A stretch of 35,339 nt of DNA. Source: Setaria digitata (lineage: Eukaryota; Nematoda; Chromadorea; Rhabditida; Setariidae). The notes under the pieces are model-generated. The model had not been told where the DNA came from. It saw nothing but the letters and a program-made list of their open reading frames with translations, and ran no database searches. Of the stretch, positions 33,041-35,339 are shown piece by piece; position 1 is the stretch's first letter; every line of letters begins with the position of its first letter. The DNA is taken from NCBI GenBank assembly GCA_003640385.1, contig RCAB01000590.1, forward strand, positions 1 through 35,339. Reading direction: 5' to 3'. A program made the position numbers and the translations under genes.

Positions 33041-35339
33041 TTAGATATTTGAGCCAGATAAAGTGCCAAGAGAGGCATTCAAACTTTTTCCATTAGTTTT
33101 TCTTCGCTTCCGAAAAAAATTTTCATTCTTTCGTAAATTATAAATGTGATGCCAATTGAAGATTAATACAACAAATCTGAAAAAAAAAAAAAAAAACAAA
33201 AAACAAAACCAAAATGAGAAAAAGAAATTGTTAATTACGTACAAATTTTGCACCTGAATATTTCACCTAATTTATTAACTATATATAACTAATATTAAGG
33301 TAACTAATATTTAGGCTTGAATAAATATAACGCTATTTGATGTTAAAAAAAAAAAATTAAAGATATATTATTAATTTTTAATATAAAATTTAGTTGTTCA
33401 AATTTTCACTTCTCCATACCCTTTTATTTATCGTAAATATTCTCATTTGAAATTAAGCATGAATTCTTTTTTTTTTTTTTTTTTTTTTAATGAATCATTG
33501 ATTGCTATCAAGTTTTTTGACAGATCAAATCGAGAAATAAATTTTAATTTTAATTTTAAGATTTCAAAATAACGTTTTGTTTGAGGAAAAGTCACAAATA
33601 AAGGGGAATATTAATAGATATGTCTTGATGGAAAGCAATTTCTGGATAATTGCTACTTCGAGAAATTATTTCATCAAATGCAATTGCCTAATCTTATCTA
33701 AATAACTTCCCTTTCTTGCCCTCTCTCTCTCTCTCTCTTTCTTTCTCCCTCTCTCTCTCTCTTATCATGGAACTGATTGTTTTTAATAATTAACTAGAAA
33801 ATAAAAAAGGAAAAAAAAAAATGAAAGAAGAGCATTTTACCCATCAAGAACATGGGCCATTTGCCAGGCAATTGTGCTAACAATAAATAGTGCCCATTTA
33901 TTGATAAGAAAATGTTGTCCGATGTTAAAAATAATTGCTGATATGATCATTATCAGTCCACCGACAAATGACTGAAAATGAAATTACTGTAATGCTATAA
34001 TTTAATTTTTCGATAAATTTGATCGTTTTAATATAATACTTTTATTTGTTAATTTAATTGCATTAATAGTTCATTAATTTCATTATACATTAACTGAATT
34101 TTTTTCATTTGCATACCTGTTTAAAAAAAACTATGTCATGACCGCGGCTAGTGGAATTGCTATTTACCAGTCCCTGTTTCAACCGCCTTGACTGAAATAA
34201 ATAAATAAACAAACAAACAAACAAACCAACAAATAAATAAATAAACGAGCAAATAGGTAAAAAGATAAGAGAATAAACAAACGGATAAATAGATCAGTAA
34301 ATAAATGAAAAAAGAGAAAAATGAATGAATAAATAGATAAGCAGATTAATTAATTAGCAAATAAATAAAAGACGAAATTAAATGAAAAAATATCTAATAA
34401 ATAAATAAAGTATGTAATAAACAATAAATAAATAAGAAAATAAACAAAGGAGGAGATAAATAATTAACAGATAAAAAAATAAAATAAATAAATAAAGCAT
34501 AAATAAATAAAGCAAAAATATTTTCTAGAGATTCCAGACAAAGCTAGAAGTGAAATTTAAAAATTTAATAGCGTACTTTCATTTGAATAGCTTTTTTTTC
34601 TTTCTGCTCACAAAATCGTTTCTGTGTCTTTTTTTTTTTTTTTTTTTTTTGCTACAAAAGTTAGTATTCCATTGTTCCTAAGCTTAAAATGCTAACTTTA
34701 TGAAAATACTTTTGAAACTTTTTTCATTAATGAAATTATCACAAATCATACTTTACTACGATTTCGAATCTTAATAAGTGTTACGAGATCGATGCATCCA
34801 GCAATAAACAAGGTTGATGTAGTCAACATTGTATCGAATAAAGAATTTATATAACCACACGATGTTTTACAGTAGCTCCAACGAAAATCAAATTCCATAT
34901 TAAAAATAAGACTACATGGTTCTGCAAAGTTTTAAAAATTAAATTACTAATTAATCGAGAGTTAAGTATTTTGAAATTGCAAAATTTAATCTTTAAAAAT
35001 TTTACTGTAAAATTTTTATTGAGATTTTTGAATGCTTTTACAGTCTTTCGAAAACACAAAAAAAAAGGGAGAGAGAGAGAAAAAAAAAAAAAAAAAAGGA
35101 AGAAAAAGAACGAAAAAATATTGACCAAAAAAGTTTGGAAAACACGGCAAAAATCCGAGGAAATAAGCAACAATTCCTGCTTTCCGAGCTTTTGTTATCG
35201 ACCAACAGTGATATTTTAGAGGATACGCAAATGCACAATATCTATTAACTGCAATTAATAAATTCACTAAAACTGTTCCGTACAGAGATGCATTTGCAAA
35301 ACATCCAGGAATTAGAGCAATGGAAGATTTTGGTGATGA
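33041..35339 (-). CDS. nematode seven-transmembrane chemoreceptor, Srx-like (3' part, cut by window edge)
   Basis: Five exons remain: 35339-35126 (open at the edge), 34921-34752, 34191-34117, 33971-33841 and 33176-33041 (stop), 241 aa. The order is TM3 (YGTVLVNLLIAVNRYCAFAY, with NRY in place of DRY), TM4 (AGIVAYFLGFLPCFP), a Cys-containing loop (EPCSLIFNMEF), TM5 (TLFIAGCIDLVTLIKI), a basic loop (NRSKSRRLKQG), TM6 (SFVGGLIMIISAIIF), TM7 (WALFIVSTIAWQMAHVLDG then FVVLIFN) and a basic-to-Ser-rich tail. LDGFVVLIFN in place of NPxxY is what I associate with the Srx class of nematode serpentine receptors. Members are usually sensory neuron receptors for unknown ligands. The N-terminus and TM1-2 lie beyond the window. 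Another serpentine class (Srw, Srsx) is possible. Confidence 0.75.
33720..33762. repeat. (CT)n microsatellite
   Basis: Two runs of CT dinucleotides separated by TTTCTTTCTCC, in the last intron of the receptor gene. Confidence 0.88.
34193..34515. repeat. degenerate (AAAT/AAAC)n tetranucleotide array
   Basis: More than 300 bases of AAATAAATAAAC-type units with many variants (AAAC, AGAT, AAAG), in the receptor intron immediately upstream (minus strand) of exon 34191-34117. Confidence 0.85.

Noticed and set aside
34193..34515. Tetranucleotide array considered as a CRISPR-like or satellite structure
   Set aside because: Units are degenerate AAAT/AAAC without spacers; it is an ordinary intronic microsatellite.

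Overview
The window reads as nuclear DNA of a nematode. It is very AT-rich, genes are split into many small exons with TTTCAG-type 3' splice sites, and the gene at the right edge resembles a nematode serpentine chemoreceptor. The texture and intron style fit a spirurid or filarial-type worm, but the species cannot be named from sequence alone. All gene models below were built by hand by joining phase-compatible exons; every full model closes to a multiple of three.

Layout, left to right. (1) 282-1794 and 2683-3587, both minus: two small coiled-coil genes that I read as a tandem pair of geminin-like DNA-replication-licensing regulators. They share an intron at the same codon of the coiled coil. 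(2) 5593-8635, minus: a complete BCS1-type mitochondrial AAA chaperone (440 aa, 10 coding exons, one GC-AG intron). (3) 9797-20367, plus: a complete CLIP-170 (CLIP1/restin) homologue of about 1336 aa in 36 coding exons. It has two CAP-Gly domains, a Ser-rich linker, a long coiled coil, two zinc knuckles and an acidic-aromatic C-terminus. It is head-to-head with BCS1. (4) 22087-30135, minus: a complete MFSD6-like major facilitator transporter (633 aa, 13 coding exons), convergent with CLIP. (5) 33041-35339, minus: the 3' part of a seven-transmembrane receptor, probably of the Srx serpentine class, cut by the window edge.

The genes do not form an obvious pathway. Geminin-like factors act in S-phase licensing, CLIP on microtubule plus ends, BCS1 in assembly of respiratory complex III; the last two are membrane proteins. 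From about 22.6 kb rightwards introns and spacers become crowded with long A or T runs and simple repeats, unlike the first 20 kb.

Most worth a second look: the tandem geminin-like pair, a perfect DR1 nuclear-receptor element upstream of it, two well-supported GC-AG introns, a furin-like RRKR site in a predicted extracytosolic loop of the transporter, and diverged repeat families inside transporter introns.
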